A stretch of 64,000 bases of DNA, from contig JBCKZS010000001.1 in NCBI GenBank assembly GCA_038918905.1, forward strand, positions 98,514-162,513. Reading direction: 5' to 3'. Below, piece by piece: positions 46,903-54,767 of this stretch. This stretch comes from SYFT01 sp038918905 (GTDB taxonomy: Bacteria; Acidobacteriota; Vicinamibacteria; Vicinamibacterales; SCN-69-37). The translations under genes were made by a program, and so were the position numbers. Below the pieces are notes generated by a model. The model searched no databases. It had not been told where the DNA came from and saw nothing but the letters and a program-made list of their open reading frames with translations. The first letter of the stretch is position 1. Every line of letters starts with the position of its first letter.

Positions 46903-47104
46903 GTCTGCCTCCTCTGGGAACTCCGATTGTATCGCCAGATCGCGCGAACATCCGGCCTGAAACCTTCTGCGGCTTCTCGTATGCCAACTTCGCGGATCTG
47001 CGCTCGCGGAAGGAACTGTTCGCGTCCCTGCGTGGACCCGCATGGGCGCGCCGGGCGACGCAAGTGCCGCCAACCATCGCAATTCGGAGCTGAAGAAACG
47101 CAAG

Positions 47105-47146
47105 AGGTCCAAGGGTCCAGGGGTCCAGAGGTCCAAGGGGTCCTGG
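47105..47146. repeat. Short direct repeat, five GGTCC-containing units
   Basis: AGGTCCAAGGGTCCAGGGGT continues as similar units up to 47146, each about 8-9 bases and G-rich. It lies directly upstream of the Nudix gene. The rest of 46903-47157 contains no gene or clear regulatory site. Confidence 0.75.
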
Positions 47147-47157
47147 ATAATGGGAGC

Positions 47158-47829
47158 GTGAAAGCGCTTGAAGCGGAGTTGCGGGAGCGGTTGCGCCGGC
47201 CGTTGCCCGGCGCGGAGGTCCAGTACCGGTTTGCCCCGCGGCCTTTGCTGCCGCAGTGGCATCCGTCCGATCGGCCGGCGGGCGCCCGGGACGCCGCGGC
47301 GCTGATGCTGATTTATCCGGGGCCCGAGGGTCCGACGATCGCCCTGACCGAGCGGCACGCCGGGCTGCCGCACCACGCGGGCCAGATCAGCCTGCCCGGC
47401 GGCGGCCTGCGCGCGGGTGAAACGCCCGCCGAAGCGGCGCTGCGCGAACTGGAGGAGGAAGTCGGCGTCCCCGCCGACCAGGTGCGGCTGATCGGTCCCC
47501 TGTCGCCGTTGTGGGTCCTGGTGAGCCGCTTTGTCGTGCACCCGTGGATTGGCGTGGCCGACACGCGCCCCGCGTTTGCCCTGGCGCCGGGCGAGGTCGC
47601 GTCGCTCGTGGAGGCGCCCGTGGCCCTCGTGCGTCACCCGGCGCACCTGCGATGGGGGCAGCAGCCCAGGGACGGGCAGCCGATGATGTTCCCGTACTTT
47701 GACGTGGCGGGACAGCAGGTGTGGGGGGCCACGGCCATGATACTGGGCGAATTCGGCGCGCTCTTTGATCCCGCCTTCGGCCCCGGTCCGCCCGATCGGT
47801 GGGCGCGGCCATTACGTTACACTGGGTAA
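47158..47829 (+). CDS. Nudix hydrolase, CoA pyrophosphatase type
   Basis: 223 residues, GTG start at 47158 after GGGAGC. The CoA-pyrophosphatase-specific block LTERHAGLPHHAGQISLPGG (63-82) directly precedes the Nudix box, which spans about 81-104 as G-x5-E-x7-RELEEEVGV with all consensus residues present. Family members hydrolyse CoA or acyl-CoA to 3',5'-ADP and phosphopantetheine, limiting CoA derivatives; E. coli NudL is the reference. Relation to the fatty-acid operon 23 kb away is only thematic. The TAA stop is inside a small palindrome that lies before the ATPase gene. Confidence 0.88.
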   Translation: MKALEAELRERLRRPLPGAEVQYRFAPRPLLPQWHPSDRPAGARDAAALMLIYPGPEGPTIALTERHAGLPHHAGQISLPGGGLRAGETPAEAALRELEEEVGVPADQVRLIGPLSPLWVLVSRFVVHPWIGVADTRPAFALAPGEVASLVEAPVALVRHPAHLRWGQQPRDGQPMMFPYFDVAGQQVWGATAMILGEFGALFDPAFGPGPPDRWARPLRYTG

Positions 47830-47836
47830 TCATTAC
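47826..47836. promoter_or_regulatory. Small palindrome upstream of the ATPase gene
   Basis: GTAATCATTAC is a perfect 5-1-5 inverted repeat ending 13 bases before the ATPase start codon, in an AT-rich patch that contrasts with the surrounding GC-rich coding sequence. It could be an operator, but it also lies at the end of the Nudix gene. Confidence 0.35.
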
Positions 47837-47849
47837 GGAGTTCAGGGTA

Positions 47850-48998
47850 ATGGCTGACAACCCCTTTGTGTACGGCGAAATCGTGACCGCGGCGGCGTTT
47901 GCGGATCGGGAGATCGAGCGCGATCGCCTGGCGCGCGATCTGCTGGCCGGGCAGAAAGTGTTTCTGATTTCGCCGCGCCGGTATGGCAAGTCGTCGCTCG
48001 TGCGGCACGTCCTTCGGAGTCTGGCGCGGCAGGGCGTGCTCACGGTCGAGGTCACGGTGGCCAGCTCGAGTTCGTATGTCGGATTTCTCGAGGCGTACGC
48101 CCGCGCGCTCCTCATGGCCGATACACCGGTGAGCCGCCTGCGACAATGGACCGCCGACCTGCTGCGGTCGGTGCGGCCCGAGGTGCGCTTCGAAACCACG
48201 GCGCCCGGCACGTCAGGGTTCGCGATCGCGTTTCCCTCGGTGCAGTCCGGCCGCGACATCACGCGTCTGGCGAACGAAGTCTTCGCGCTGCCCGGCCGGA
48301 TCGCCGCGGCCCGCAAGCGCCGGCTGGCCGTCGCCCTCGATGAGTTTCAGGCGATCGACACGTTCAACGGCGGCGGCGTCGAGCACGCCCTGCGCGCGGC
48401 CGTGCAGGATCAGCGGCAGGTCGGGTATGTCTTTGCCGGCTCCGAACCGTCGCTGATGGAACGGATGCTCACGTCGAAGCGGCCGTTCTACAAGGCGGGT
48501 CCGGTGATGCGGCTCGAGAAGATTCACCAGGATGACTTCGCCGCATTCCTTGAGGGACGATTCGCCGGCAGCGGGCTGCGGCCCGAAACCAGCCTCGGCG
48601 CGGCGATCGTCGACCTCGCGGGCAATGTGCCGTACGACGTGCAGCGGCTGGCCCACGAGATGTGGGACGACCTGCGCGCCGCCGGCCGCAAGACCGCGAC
48701 GGCCGACGACCTGCACGCCACCCTGACCCGGCTGCTCCAGGAACACGGCCCGCTGTTCGAACATGCGTGGCAGCGGCTGACCCTCGCCCAACGCGGCACG
48801 CTGCGCGCGCTGGTGCTCGAGCACGGCCGCGAGCTGTTGTCGGCCGATATCCGCACCAGACATCGCCTGGCCAGCGCCTCCAGCGTGCAGTCGTCGCTGG
48901 CCGCGCTGGTGCGCGCGGACCTGGTCAGCAAGGACGGCCCGCGGTACACGATGGTTGACTCGCTGTTCCGCGAGTGGGTCGCGAGGAAGACGTACTGA
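47850..48998 (+). CDS. AAA-type ATPase with C-terminal winged-helix-like region
   Basis: 382 residues from ATG at 47850. Begins with the ADNPFVYGEIV motif common to a family of stand-alone P-loop ATPases (archaeal-ATPase type). Walker A SPRRYGKS (41-48), Walker B LAVALDEFQ with D164 and E165, and a sensor-1-like YVFAGSEPSLM (about 203-213). The C-terminal ~130 residues contain HAWQRLTLAQRGTLRALVL and a helix-turn-helix-like IRTRHRLASASSVQSSLAAL, followed by YTMVDSLFREWV, typical of a winged helix that recognises DNA or partner protein. Function unknown; relatives are often found near mobile or defence genes. The gene stands alone between Nudix and BNR genes. Confidence 0.78.
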   Translation: MADNPFVYGEIVTAAAFADREIERDRLARDLLAGQKVFLISPRRYGKSSLVRHVLRSLARQGVLTVEVTVASSSSYVGFLEAYARALLMADTPVSRLRQWTADLLRSVRPEVRFETTAPGTSGFAIAFPSVQSGRDITRLANEVFALPGRIAAARKRRLAVALDEFQAIDTFNGGGVEHALRAAVQDQRQVGYVFAGSEPSLMERMLTSKRPFYKAGPVMRLEKIHQDDFAAFLEGRFAGSGLRPETSLGAAIVDLAGNVPYDVQRLAHEMWDDLRAAGRKTATADDLHATLTRLLQEHGPLFEHAWQRLTLAQRGTLRALVLEHGRELLSADIRTRHRLASASSVQSSLAALVRADLVSKDGPRYTMVDSLFREWVARKTY

Positions 48999-49015
48999 TC
49001 GGGTAGGATTCCCCC

Positions 49016-52000
49016 ATGAACGCTCGCCCCTTTCGCCACAGTCGCCCTGCCCTGTTGTCTGCCGCGCTGGTGTTGCTGCCGGCGCTGATCTTCACGCCGG
49101 TGGCCGCGCGCCAGACGGCCACCCACGCGCCGGCGCAGGATCCGTCACCGTATGCCGGCCTGCAGTGGCGCAACATCGGCCCGTTTGTCGGCGGCCGCGT
49201 CACCGCCGTCGCCGGCCATCGATCGCAGCGCGCCACCTACTACATGGGGGCCACGGGCGGCGGGGTGTGGAAGACCACCGACAGCGGCGCGACCTGGGCG
49301 AACGTGTCTGACGGCTTCTTCGAGACCGGCTCCATCGGCGCCATCGAGGTCGCCGACGCGGACCCGAACGTGCTGTACGTCGGCACCGGCAGCGTGGCCA
49401 TCCGCAGCAACGTGATCGAGGGCCGCGGGATGTACAAGTCCACCGACGCCGGCCGCACCTGGTCATTCATCGGGCTGCGTGACGCGGGCCAGATCGGCTC
49501 GATTCGGGTGCATCCCACCAATCCGAACCTGGTCTACGTGGCCGTGCTCGGCACGGCCTTCGGCCCCAACGAAACGCGCGGCGTCTTCCGCTCGCGCGAC
49601 GGCGGCACGACCTGGCAGAAGGTGCTCTTTGTCAGCCCCACCACGGGCTTCGTGAACCTCGCGATGAACCCGTCCAACCCGGGCGAGATCTATGCCGCCG
49701 CGTGGCGCGGCGAACGACGGCCCTGGACCATCATCAGCGGGGGTCCGGCAGCCGAGGGCGGCCTCTACAAGACGACCGACGCCGGCGACACGTGGACACG
49801 GCTGTCGGGCGGACTGCCGGCCGGACTCATCGGCAAGATTGACGTGGACATCGCGCGCACGCGCACCACCACAGTCTACGCGCTGGTCGAAGCGCCGGGT
49901 CCTGAAGGCGGGCTCTATCGGTCTGACGACAGCGGCGCCACCTGGCGCCAGACATCCAATCAACCCAACCTGCTGCAGCGCCCCTTCTACTACACGTACG
50001 TCGATGTGGATCCCAAAGACCCCGACACGGTCTGGGTGAACAACCTGTCGCTGCTCAAGTCCACCGATGGCGGCACGACCTGGCGCGCGGTGCCGACCCC
50101 CCACGGCGACAACCACGGGATGTGGATCAACCCCGACGCGCCGAACTTCATCATCCAATCCAACGACGGCGGCGCGAACGTGTCGACCGACGGCGGCGCG
50201 ACGTGGTCCACGCAGCGGAACCAGTCCACGGCGGAAATCTACGGCGTCGACGTGGACCACCAGTTCCCCTACCGGGTCTATGGCGCGCAGCAGGACAACA
50301 ACACCTGGATCGTCATGAGCAAACTGCCGACGCCGCAGCGGCTGGACCAGGCCGACACGTTCCGCAGCGGTCCCGGCTGTGAAACCGGCCCGATCAAACC
50401 GCGTCCCGACAATCCCGACATCGTGTACGGCGTGTGCAAGGGCGAGTTCTACCGGACCAACTTCGTCACCGGGCAGACCCAGAGCAACTGGGTGTACCCC
50501 CAGAACCGGTACGGGCACGCGTCGCGCGACATCGTGTATCGCTTCCAGCGCACCTCGCCGTTCATGATTTCGAAGCACGATCCAGACCTCATCTACCACG
50601 GGTCACATGTCCTGCACCGCACGGCAGACGGCGGCAGGACGTGGGACATCATCAGCGGCGACCTCACGCTGAACGAACCCGGCGTGCAGCAGGACATCTC
50701 GGGCGAGCCGATCACGCGCGACATCACGGGGGAGGAGGTCTACTCGACCATCTTCGCGATCGAGGAATCGCCGATCGAACCCGGGGTCATCTGGGTCGGC
50801 GCCAACGACGGTCCGGTGCACGTGACCCGCGACGCCGGCAGGACGTGGCACAAGGTCACGCCGAACATGCCCCCCGGCGGACGTGTCTCGAACATCGACC
50901 CCTCGCCGCATCGGCGTGGGTCCGCCTACGTCGCGGTGCACCGGCGGCTGTTGAATGACCAGAAGCCGTACGTCTACCTCACGCACGACTACGGCGCGAC
51001 GTGGACGCTGCTGGCACCCGGCACCAACGGCATTCCGGCTGACCATGTGGTGCACGTCGTGCGCGAGGATCCCGATCGCGAGGGCCTGCTCTACGCAGGG
51101 ACGCAGTTCGGCTTCTTCGTGTCGTTCAACAACGGGCGCGACTGGCAGCGGTTCCAGCAGAATCTGCCGGTGACGCCGGTCACCGACATTCGTGTGCACC
51201 AGAAGGACCTTGTCGTCTCGACCATGGGCCGCGGGTTCTGGATCCTGGACAACATCACGCCGTTGCACCAGACGACGCCGGCGACCGCCGCGGGTTTCCT
51301 GTACGCGCCGCGACCGGCGTATCGCACCAGACACGCGGCGATGCCCGGATCACTGACCACCCCTGAACTGCCGGGCCCTGGCGCGATCATCGACTACACG
51401 CTGCGTGAAGCGGCGGCGGCCCCCATCACCCTCGAGATCCTGGGCCCGTCCGGTGAAGTGATGCGCACCGTGCGATCGGTCGCCGGTGGCGCGGCGACTC
51501 GTGGCGGACTGCCGGTGGCCCAGCCCTCGGGCATGACCGAACCGCCGCTGCCCGGCGCGCCACAGGCCGGACGGGGAGGCGGACGTGGCGGTCGCGGTGG
51601 CGGCGCGCCGCCGGCGCCGCTCACCGCCCGCGCGGGCATGCAGCGGTACGTGTGGGATCTGGAGTCGAACGACGGCCTCACCGTGCCGACAGGCCACTAC
51701 ACCATCACACTCACAGCGGGCGCATGGAGCCAGAGTCAGCCGCTGCGGATCGTGCTCGATCCGCGCCTCGCGGCTGACGGCGTGACTGACGACGACCTGG
51801 TGGTGCAGTACCGATTCAACATCCGGCTGCGCGCGACGATCGCGGACGCCCAGCGGTTCACAGGCCGCGTGCGAACGGCCCTTGATGCCGCCACGGGCGA
51901 CGCGAAGGTGTCCCTGCAGCGCATCCACGATGCCCTCGTGAACCAGACCGGCATCTCGTACCCGCAGCCGATGCTGAACGCGCAGCTCCAGGCGATCACC

Positions 52001-52117
52001 CGCGTCTCGAACGTGGCCGACGCCCGCCCGAACAACGATGCCATCCGCCGGCTCGACGACCTCGAACAGGCCCTGGCCGCGCTCAAGGCCGACGCCGCCA
52101 GGGCCGGCGTCAAGTAA
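49016..52117 (+). CDS. Secreted BNR/VPS10-type beta-propeller protein
   Basis: 1033 residues. Signal peptide to about 31 (PVAARQT). Many BNR (Asp-box) repeats of the form SxDxGxTW: KTTDSGATWANVSDG, KSTDAGRTWSFIG, RSRDGGTTWQKV, KTTDAGDTWTRLSGG, RSDDSGATWRQTS, KSTDGGTTWRAVP, RTADGGRTWDIISGD, VTRDAGRTWHKVTP. This indicates two adjacent propellers as in sortilin/VPS10-like and sialidase-like folds. A poly-Gly/Arg segment (around residue 850) separates the propellers from a C-terminal domain that includes VWDLESNDGLTVPTGHYTIT, a FlgD-like or Ig-like segment, and a helical end. No sialidase catalytic set was identified. Probably an extracellular or periplasmic binding protein, related in design to the gene at 56593. 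Confidence 0.85.
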   Translation: MNARPFRHSRPALLSAALVLLPALIFTPVAARQTATHAPAQDPSPYAGLQWRNIGPFVGGRVTAVAGHRSQRATYYMGATGGGVWKTTDSGATWANVSDGFFETGSIGAIEVADADPNVLYVGTGSVAIRSNVIEGRGMYKSTDAGRTWSFIGLRDAGQIGSIRVHPTNPNLVYVAVLGTAFGPNETRGVFRSRDGGTTWQKVLFVSPTTGFVNLAMNPSNPGEIYAAAWRGERRPWTIISGGPAAEGGLYKTTDAGDTWTRLSGGLPAGLIGKIDVDIARTRTTTVYALVEAPGPEGGLYRSDDSGATWRQTSNQPNLLQRPFYYTYVDVDPKDPDTVWVNNLSLLKSTDGGTTWRAVPTPHGDNHGMWINPDAPNFIIQSNDGGANVSTDGGATWSTQRNQSTAEIYGVDVDHQFPYRVYGAQQDNNTWIVMSKLPTPQRLDQADTFRSGPGCETGPIKPRPDNPDIVYGVCKGEFYRTNFVTGQTQSNWVYPQNRYGHASRDIVYRFQRTSPFMISKHDPDLIYHGSHVLHRTADGGRTWDIISGDLTLNEPGVQQDISGEPITRDITGEEVYSTIFAIEESPIEPGVIWVGANDGPVHVTRDAGRTWHKVTPNMPPGGRVSNIDPSPHRRGSAYVAVHRRLLNDQKPYVYLTHDYGATWTLLAPGTNGIPADHVVHVVREDPDREGLLYAGTQFGFFVSFNNGRDWQRFQQNLPVTPVTDIRVHQKDLVVSTMGRGFWILDNITPLHQTTPATAAGFLYAPRPAYRTRHAAMPGSLTTPELPGPGAIIDYTLREAAAAPITLEILGPSGEVMRTVRSVAGGAATRGGLPVAQPSGMTEPPLPGAPQAGRGGGRGGRGGGAPPAPLTARAGMQRYVWDLESNDGLTVPTGHYTITLTAGAWSQSQPLRIVLDPRLAADGVTDDDLVVQYRFNIRLRATIADAQRFTGRVRTALDAATGDAKVSLQRIHDALVNQTGISYPQPMLNAQLQAITRVSNVADARPNNDAIRRLDDLEQALAALKADAARAGVK

Positions 52118-52133
52118 TTGGAGCCACACCAAG

Positions 52134-52163
52134 TCGACGATCAGCGGACGACGGACGTATACT
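52134..52163 (+). promoter_or_regulatory. Candidate promoter of the DUF433 gene
   Basis: TCGACG (52134-52139) and TATACT (52158-52163) are spaced by 18 bases, 38 bases upstream of the start codon. The -10 box matches consensus at five of six positions; the -35 box at four of six. Confidence 0.45.
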
Positions 52164-52200
52164 CGGAACCTTCCATTCGAAGGAGGTAGGAGGTAGATCG

Positions 52201-52425
52201 ATGGAGGGTCAGTTTCCCGGCGTTCATTCGGATCCCGACATTCTCGGGGGAACCCCCGTCTTTGTGGGTACCCGTGTGCCTGTTCGGGCACTCCTCGATT
52301 ATCTGGAGCACGGCCGACCGCTCGCGGAATTCCTCGACGACTTTCCGACCGTAGAAAAAGTGCTGGCACTGGGCGTACTTGAACACGTGAAGCATCTCCT
52401 GGCTCATGCGCCTTCTTCTCGATGA
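52201..52425 (+). CDS. DUF433 antitoxin-like DNA-binding protein
   Basis: 74 residues, preceded by AGGAGGTAGGAGG about 7 bases before the ATG, one of the strongest ribosome-binding sites in the window. The DUF433 signature HSDPDILGGTPVFVGTRVPV (9-28) and LLDYLEHGRPLAEFLDDFP (32-50) is complete. Proteins of this family are small helix-turn-helix antitoxins of the VapB45 kind, normally followed by a DUF5615 PIN-like toxin. That partner follows here with a 20-base overlap but is frameshifted. Confidence 0.9.
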   Translation: MEGQFPGVHSDPDILGGTPVFVGTRVPVRALLDYLEHGRPLAEFLDDFPTVEKVLALGVLEHVKHLLAHAPSSR

Positions 52426-52725
52426 ATGCGTTCCGAGGCGGCTCAAACGGGAGCTGCGCGGCCATGACGTGAACACTGTTCAAGACCGGGTTGGGCTGGC
52501 ATCAAGAACGGGGCGTTGCTCCGGCTCGCCGATGGGCAATTCGACGTTCTCCTGACGGTCGATCAGGGCATCGAGCATCAGCAGAACGTTTCGGGCCTCA
52601 GCATCTGTGTTGTCGTCATGATGGCTCCCAGCAACGACGTTGACGACCTCCTTCCGTTATTGCCGGGTGTTGAGCAGGCCCTCGCAGTTGTGCCGGCTGG
52701 AGAGATCATCCGAGTGGGTGGCTAA
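52406..52725 (+). pseudogene. DUF5615 (PIN-like, VapC45-type) toxin gene, inactivated by a one-base frameshift
   Basis: The frame opening at ATG 52406 reads MRLLLDECVPRRLKRELRGH, the start of a DUF5615 protein with the catalytic-type Asp and Glu. It loses the family pattern after HDVNTVQD at about 52484-52492. Another frame resumes PGWAGIKNGALLRLADG and continues FDVLLTVDQGIEHQQNVSGL through VVVMMAPSNDVDDLLPLLPG to a TAA at 52723-52725. Adding one base near 52488 would restore a protein of about 106 residues, the usual family length. The antitoxin upstream is intact. The stop codon is embedded in the R''-like box of an attC-like site. Confidence 0.85.
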
Positions 52726-52806
52726 CATGATGGGCCTGGAGCCGACGCGCCGGCTGTCTCGTGCCATCATGGCGCCGTGGCGTGCGGCTCAAGCCGCTCG
52801 TTACAC
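52719..52806 (+). repeat. attC-like recombination site 1
   Basis: GGCTAAC (52719-52725) and GTTACAC (52800-52806) bracket an imperfect inverted repeat with inner words CTGGAGCCGACG and GCGGCTCAAGCC. The layout (short outer boxes, inner complementary arms, 88 bases total) resembles attC sites of integron cassettes, degenerated in the outer boxes. It starts at the stop codon of the toxin gene, the usual place for an attC. Confidence 0.45.
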
Positions 52807-52822
52807 GGCGTCCGCTATTCGA

Positions 52823-53194
52823 TACCCGGTGTTCGTCGGAACGCGGAATTACACAGGAACTAACCCGCGGCCGGCCAAGTCGCCGTTCCTGATGCGTTTC
52901 GCACGCGAGGTCCTCGCTCCCGAACTTGAGTCTGTGCCAAAGGCTGCAATCGTTCCGCTCGGCAAGTCAGTCGAGGAGGTCTTGGTAGCCCTTGCGTCAG
53001 AAAGACGGATTCGCCCTGGGCGCTGGTTGTCCGGTTTTCCGCATCCCTCGGGCGCGAACGGGCACCGTGTTCGCCTCTTCAATGAGAACCGTGGGTCCCT
53101 GTCCGGCCAACTCCGGACCATTCTCTGGGCAGCCAACCCTGCTGCCCAACCAGGCGCTCCAGCCGACGCGCTCACGCGCGCGGCTGAGCTTTAG
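52823..53194 (+). pseudogene. 5'-truncated gene fragment, possibly of a uracil-DNA-glycosylase-like protein
   Basis: The reading frame from about 52823 contains a coherent protein segment: YPVFVGTRNYTGTNPRPAKS, FAREVLAPELESVPKAAIVP, LGKSVEEVLVALASERRI and SGFPHPSGANGHRVRLFNEN. The HPSGAN element resembles motif B of uracil-DNA-glycosylase-fold enzymes, but this assignment is tentative. No catalytic N-terminal half is present; the upstream part of the frame crosses attC-like site 1. The frame ends inside attC-like site 2 at 53192-53194. It looks like the 3' end of a gene captured between two attC-like sites. Confidence 0.5.
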
Positions 53195-53199
53195 CGTTG
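53144..53199 (+). repeat. attC-like recombination site 2, interrupted by a group II intron end
   Basis: GCCCAAC (53144-53150) fits the R'' consensus RYYYAAC. Inner arms GCGCTCCAGCCGACGCG and CGCGGCTGAGC pair imperfectly around a short loop. The right outer box is only GCGTTG before sequence of the group II intron begins at 53200. The same inner words occur in the site at 63077. Confidence 0.55.
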
Positions 53200-53708
53200 A
53201 TCGGCATAGGGGCGGCGGTTGCCCGCCGACCCCTGCCACACCACCGCGCGTACGGGTCCGTACACGGCACACGGCGATTCGAGTCGGTTACGCTAGCACC
53301 CGTCTCCATGCTGACGCCTTAGGCCCGTCGCGTGATTTCTCGGACCCTGGCCTTGAACCGATCAAGAGCCTTCGGCGTAATGACGCGCTTGACCTCCCGA
53401 CCGGCCGTGAAGCTGAATCCAAGCAACGTTCGATCCTGCGGTCGCGCCACCGCACTCTTCGTCTCATTTACCTTGAGCTTGAGCTTTGCCGTGATGAATC
53501 GCGTGACGCTCTCCATCACCCGTTGCCCCGCCCGCTCGCTGCGAACGTCGATGTTGCTGTCGTCCGCGTATCGAACGAAGCGATGTCCACGGCGCTCCAG
53601 TTCCCGGTCGAGTCCGTCGAGCACGAGGTTGCTGAGCAGTGGCGAAAGTGGACCCCCTTGCGGGGTGCCCTCCACGCTTGGACTGACCAACCCGTTCTCC
53701 ATCACCCC
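53200..53708 (-). mobile_element. Truncated group II intron (3' portion)
   Basis: On the minus strand the sequence runs from a truncated intron-encoded reverse transcriptase to a compact 3' end. Around 53234-53290 lies CCGTGTGCCGTGTACGGACC followed by CGTACGCGCGGTGGTGTGG, which resembles domain V of bacterial group II introns. A GGGGTCGGCGGG/CCGCCGCCCC hairpin (53209-53233) fits domain VI, and the end is CCGAT at 53200-53204, with the expected terminal AY. The 5' part of the intron is absent: a fold-back element starts at 53709. Intron class cannot be fixed by eye. Confidence 0.7.
53319..53705 (-). pseudogene. Group II intron reverse transcriptase/maturase, 5'-truncated fragment
   Basis: 128 readable residues: GTPQGGPLSPLLSNLVLDGL, LERRGHRFVRYADDSNIDVR with the catalytic YADD box, ERVMESV-like and KLKVNETKSAVARP, LLGFSFTAG, and ITPKALDRFKARVREITRRA then stop. 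This is reverse-transcriptase motifs 4 to 7 and the thumb start. The N-terminal fingers and the maturase domain that should follow the thumb are missing, so it cannot be active. It ends at the boundary of the fold-back element on its 5' side. Confidence 0.88.
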
Positions 53709-53863
53709 GGCCCGCGGGACAATACCTTGGCCATTCTGGCTGCCGATCCATCCCGACCGCCTGCGTTGCTCGTCGCTTACATACGCTCGGTATGCGCGCT
53801 CCTCGCGCCTTGGCGGCCGGGCGCCTCGACAGCCAGAATGGCCAAGGTATTGTCCCGCGGGCC
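53709..53863. mobile_element. 155-bp fold-back (MITE-like) element with perfect 34-bp terminal inverted repeats
   Basis: 53709-53742 and 53830-53863 are exact reverse complements; each contains GGGACAATACCTTGGCCATT. The 87-base centre has no gene but includes further partly complementary words (GCCTGCG/CGCCTTGGCGG). It lies between the truncated reverse transcriptase and the stop codon (53865) of the metallopeptidase gene. No target-site duplication is obvious by eye. Confidence 0.8.
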
Positions 53864-53864
53864 C

Positions 53865-54605
53865 TTACAGCAGTTCCCGTCCGTGCTGGCGCAGCCAGCG
53901 CTCGGCCTCGCGCCAGCCGTCGCACACCGACGCCACCTCGCGCCAGAACTGTCGCGAGTGATTTGACTGTTTGAGGTGCACCAGCTCGTGAAGGATGACG
54001 TAGTCGGAGACCTCGGGAGGCATCTGGATCAGACGCCAGTTGAGCGCGATGGTGCCGCGCGTGGAGCACGACCCCCAGCGCGAGCGTTGGTTGCGGACTG
54101 ACACCCGGGACACCGTGAGGCCGTGCTGCGTCGCCAGCGCCAGGCAGCGCCCGGGCAATTCGGCGACTGCCAGCGCGCGCAGCCAGGCCTCCACGCCGGC
54201 ACGGACATTCCCGCCGCGCGCGCTGACACCGATCCCCTCGGCGCCGAGACGCACACCTGTGGGGTCGCACAGGAGGGACACCTGCGTCCCGCGAAACCAG
54301 ATCGATGTGCCGTCCACCCACGGCCGGTGCAACGTGTCGCGACGCGCGTGTTCCCGCGCGATCCACGGCGCCTGTTTGCGCACGAACGCCAGCCCCGCCT
54401 TGATCGACGCGCCGCGCGGCACTGTCAACCGCAGCGCTCCCGTTGTCGTCATGCGCAGGACGTAACGTCGCGCGCGGTGGTGACGGGCGATGACGAGGGG
54501 ATAGGTCTGACCGTGGACGTCCACCACACGCGGCGCCCGAGACTGCGGGGCCTGCGGCCGGGGCGGGGCCACGCTCCACGGCAACCGAATCTGCACACCA
54601 AACAT
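53865..54605 (-). CDS. YgjP/DUF45-type zinc metallopeptidase
   Basis: 246 residues from ATG at 54605 (MFGVQIRLPWSV); an in-frame ATG at 54674 would add 23 residues. The core matches the DUF45 family related to SprT/M48 peptidases: YPLVIARHHRARRYVLRM, LRLTVPRG, SRVSVRNQRSRWGSCSTRGT, LNWRLIQMPPEVSDYVILHE and the zinc motif HELVH followed by KQSNHSRQFWREV, with the third ligand His in NHS. Ends WLRQHGRELL, near the usual C-terminus, 2 bases before a fold-back element. Intracellular role unknown; genetic links to DNA repair are reported for the wider group but nothing here confirms it. Confidence 0.85.
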   Translation of the reverse strand: MFGVQIRLPWSVAPPRPQAPQSRAPRVVDVHGQTYPLVIARHHRARRYVLRMTTTGALRLTVPRGASIKAGLAFVRKQAPWIAREHARRDTLHRPWVDGTSIWFRGTQVSLLCDPTGVRLGAEGIGVSARGGNVRAGVEAWLRALAVAELPGRCLALATQHGLTVSRVSVRNQRSRWGSCSTRGTIALNWRLIQMPPEVSDYVILHELVHLKQSNHSRQFWREVASVCDGWREAERWLRQHGRELL

Positions 54606-54695
54606 GTAGCGGGTATCGTACCAAACCACGTGCCGCGCGGCGCCTTGAACGACTCCATGGGTGTCCGCAGCCATCGACCGGCCCCGCAGCCAGAA

Positions 54696-54715
54696 GGGCG
54701 AGGCAGGCCTCGCCC
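54696..54715. repeat. Short perfect hairpin, GGGCGAGGCAGGCCTCGCCC
   Basis: A 9-bp stem with two-base loop, followed by CTACGGGG, in the 160-base region between the metallopeptidase and the beta-barrel gene. Similar GC-rich hairpins are common dispersed repeats; only one copy is seen here. Confidence 0.6.
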
Positions 54716-54767
54716 CTACGGGGCCGCCTGCAGTTCAGGTGACAGAGGCTCCTGATAGAGTCTTCCC

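Noticed and set aside
52719..53199. CRISPR array
   Set aside because: The repeated units are few, unequal and form long palindromes with variable centres, and no cas gene is present.
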